NCBI GenBank assembly: GCA_947303825.1
Contig: CAMYZK010000166.1
Coordinates: forward strand, 1 to 6,038
Direction of reading: 5' to 3'
DNA: 6,038 nt
DNA from: an uncultured Prevotella sp.
GTDB lineage: Bacteria > Bacteroidota > Bacteroidia > Bacteroidales > Bacteroidaceae
Of the stretch, positions 4,944 through 6,038 are shown in pieces. A program made the position numbers and the translations under genes. A model generated the notes under the pieces. It did no database searches. It was given only the letters and a program-made list of their open reading frames with translations, and was not told the origin of the DNA. Position 1 is the first letter of the stretch. Each line of letters starts with the position of its first letter.

Positions 4944-6038
4944 ATGAAGAAGGTTTGTTGCCTGGCTACGGTTATGGCCATTGCTTGTGTGGTGGCTTCC
5001 TGTTCTGTGCATAAGAACAATGCCCAGAGCCGTTTTTGGCAGTCGTTTACGGCAAAGTACAATACCTTCTACAACGGCAAGCAGGCTTTTATAGACGGAG
5101 CATTGGAGAAGGAGAAAGGCAACAAGGACAACTACACCAACAAACAGAGCCGCTCCCTGGGCAAGGGTAACTTTGAACGTGCTGTAGAGAAGATGGAGAA
5201 GACCATTAAGCAGCACAGTATTAAGGCTCGCCCGGAATGGAAGAAGTCGCGACGCAAGACGGTAAAAGACCTGGAGTGGCTGTCTCGGCGTGAGTACAAC
5301 CCCTTCCTGTGGAAGGCATGGCTCATGCTTGGAGAGGCACAGTTTCAAAAGGGAGACTTTGACGAGGCGGCAGCCACTTTCAGCTACATGAGCCGGCTCT
5401 ATGCCTCGCAGCCTGCCATCAACGCACAGGCCAGGGCTGGGCTGGCAAGGTGCTACTCGCAGCTTGACTGGATGTATGATGCTGAAGACGTGATACGCAA
5501 CCAGATGCGTGACTCCATACACTACTCTGCCCGGAAAGCGTGGGACAAGACGCTCGCCGACTACTACCTACGTACTGGAGAGCTTGAGAAGGCAGAGCCC
5601 TACCTTCGCAAGGCAATAAAGAGCGAGCGACGTAAGACGCAGAAAGCCCGCGAGTGGTTTATCATGGGACAGGTGCAGGCTACTTTGGGGCATCAGCGGG
5701 AGGCATACAAGGCATACAGCCATGTGGTGCGACAGAATCCGCCATACGAGCTGGAGTTCAATGCTCGCATAGCACAGACAGAGGTGTTGGCATCACAGGG
5801 TGGGAATGGAGAGGTGCGAGGGGCTGCAAAGAAGATGATAGCCCGTCTGCGCCGCATGGCCGCCTCAGACAAGAACAAGGACTACCTAGACCAAGTGTAC
5901 TATGCCATAGGCAACATCTACTTGGCAAATGGCGATACAGTACATGCCATATCGTCATACGAGACTGGTGCCGAGAAAGCTACACGCAGCGGTATAGAGA
6001 AAGGTGTGCTGCTGCTCACATTGGGTAACCTCTACTGG
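4944..6038 (+). CDS. porW: SprE/PorW-like TPR lipoprotein of the type IX secretion system (3' end missing)
   Basis: Predicted envelope lipoprotein. SprE (Flavobacterium) and PorW (Porphyromonas) are needed for T9SS function and are thought to act in the periplasm near the trans-envelope apparatus. The frame is open for 365 codons to the right edge, perhaps about half of the protein. Residues 1-20 are a lipoprotein signal with lipobox VASC (C20). FWQSFTAKYNTFYNGK (31-46) is the characteristic opening of this family. A basic linker (about 74-112) leads to REYNPFLWKAWLMLGEAQF (116-134), where TPR helices begin. Further TPR-like pairs follow: FDEAAATFSYM, ELEKAEPYLRKAI, AREWFIMGQVQATLGHQREAYKAY and DQVYYAIGNIYLANGDTVHAISSYETG. 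The ATG at 4944 is set by the signal peptide. It is probably co-transcribed with aroA. The family call rests on motif recognition; the symbol could equally be sprE. Confidence 0.82.
   Translation, partial: MKKVCCLATVMAIACVVASCSVHKNNAQSRFWQSFTAKYNTFYNGKQAFIDGALEKEKGNKDNYTNKQSRSLGKGNFERAVEKMEKTIKQHSIKARPEWKKSRRKTVKDLEWLSRREYNPFLWKAWLMLGEAQFQKGDFDEAAATFSYMSRLYASQPAINAQARAGLARCYSQLDWMYDAEDVIRNQMRDSIHYSARKAWDKTLADYYLRTGELEKAEPYLRKAIKSERRKTQKAREWFIMGQVQATLGHQREAYKAYSHVVRQNPPYELEFNARIAQTEVLASQGGNGEVRGAAKKMIARLRRMAASDKNKDYLDQVYYAIGNIYLANGDTVHAISSYETGAEKATRSGIEKGVLLLTLGNLYW

Noticed and set aside
4935..5522. Minus-strand open frame of 195 codons
   Set aside because: It lies opposite the SprE/PorW-like gene, whose signal peptide, family motif and TPR pattern are clear. 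The minus-strand protein is low in recognisable features and has no promoter.
5654..6028. Plus-strand open frame of 124 codons in another frame
   Set aside because: It overlaps the TPR lipoprotein frame, which continues uninterrupted to the right edge with helical repeat pattern.

Overview
The window looks like chromosomal DNA of a Bacteroidota member, most likely Prevotellaceae or a close relative. The support is: Bacteroidetes-type promoters (TAnnTTTG) before several genes, few Shine-Dalgarno-like sites, lipoproteins with acidic residues right after the lipidated Cys, a PL1 pectate lyase of the type common in gut and oral Bacteroidota, and a SprE/PorW-like type IX secretion (T9SS) lipoprotein. 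Genus is inferred by eye, not by search.

Region 1 (1-2413, minus strand) is one open frame of 804 codons running off the left edge. It encodes a secreted polysaccharide lyase family 1 protein followed by a calcium-binding TSP3-like segment, a fibronectin type III domain and autotransporter-associated beta-strand (PATR) repeats. Its stop is outside the window. Region 2 (2414-2587) is a divergent promoter region. Region 3 (2588-3004, plus) encodes a 138-residue lipoprotein with a probable surface-export signal. Region 4 (3005-3405) is compact non-coding DNA: a hairpin terminator for the lipoprotein gene, a facing terminator for a minus-strand tRNA-Pro(GGG), the tRNA, its promoter, and a divergent promoter that almost touches the aroA start codon.

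Region 5 (3406-6038, plus) is a probable operon: aroA (EPSP synthase, shikimate pathway), a 66-residue membrane-anchored Cys-rich protein, and the first 365 codons of a SprE/PorW-like TPR lipoprotein running off the right edge. Gaps are 13 and 28 nt with no visible terminator, so co-transcription is likely.

The two edge genes may be functionally related: the multidomain lyase at the left is the sort of exported protein that T9SS handles, and the right-edge gene encodes a likely T9SS component. This is inference, because the lyase C-terminus, where a T9SS sorting domain would lie, is not visible. I found no CRISPR array, insertion sequence, phage gene or clearly new system. The window reads as ordinary chromosome with a few details worth checking.
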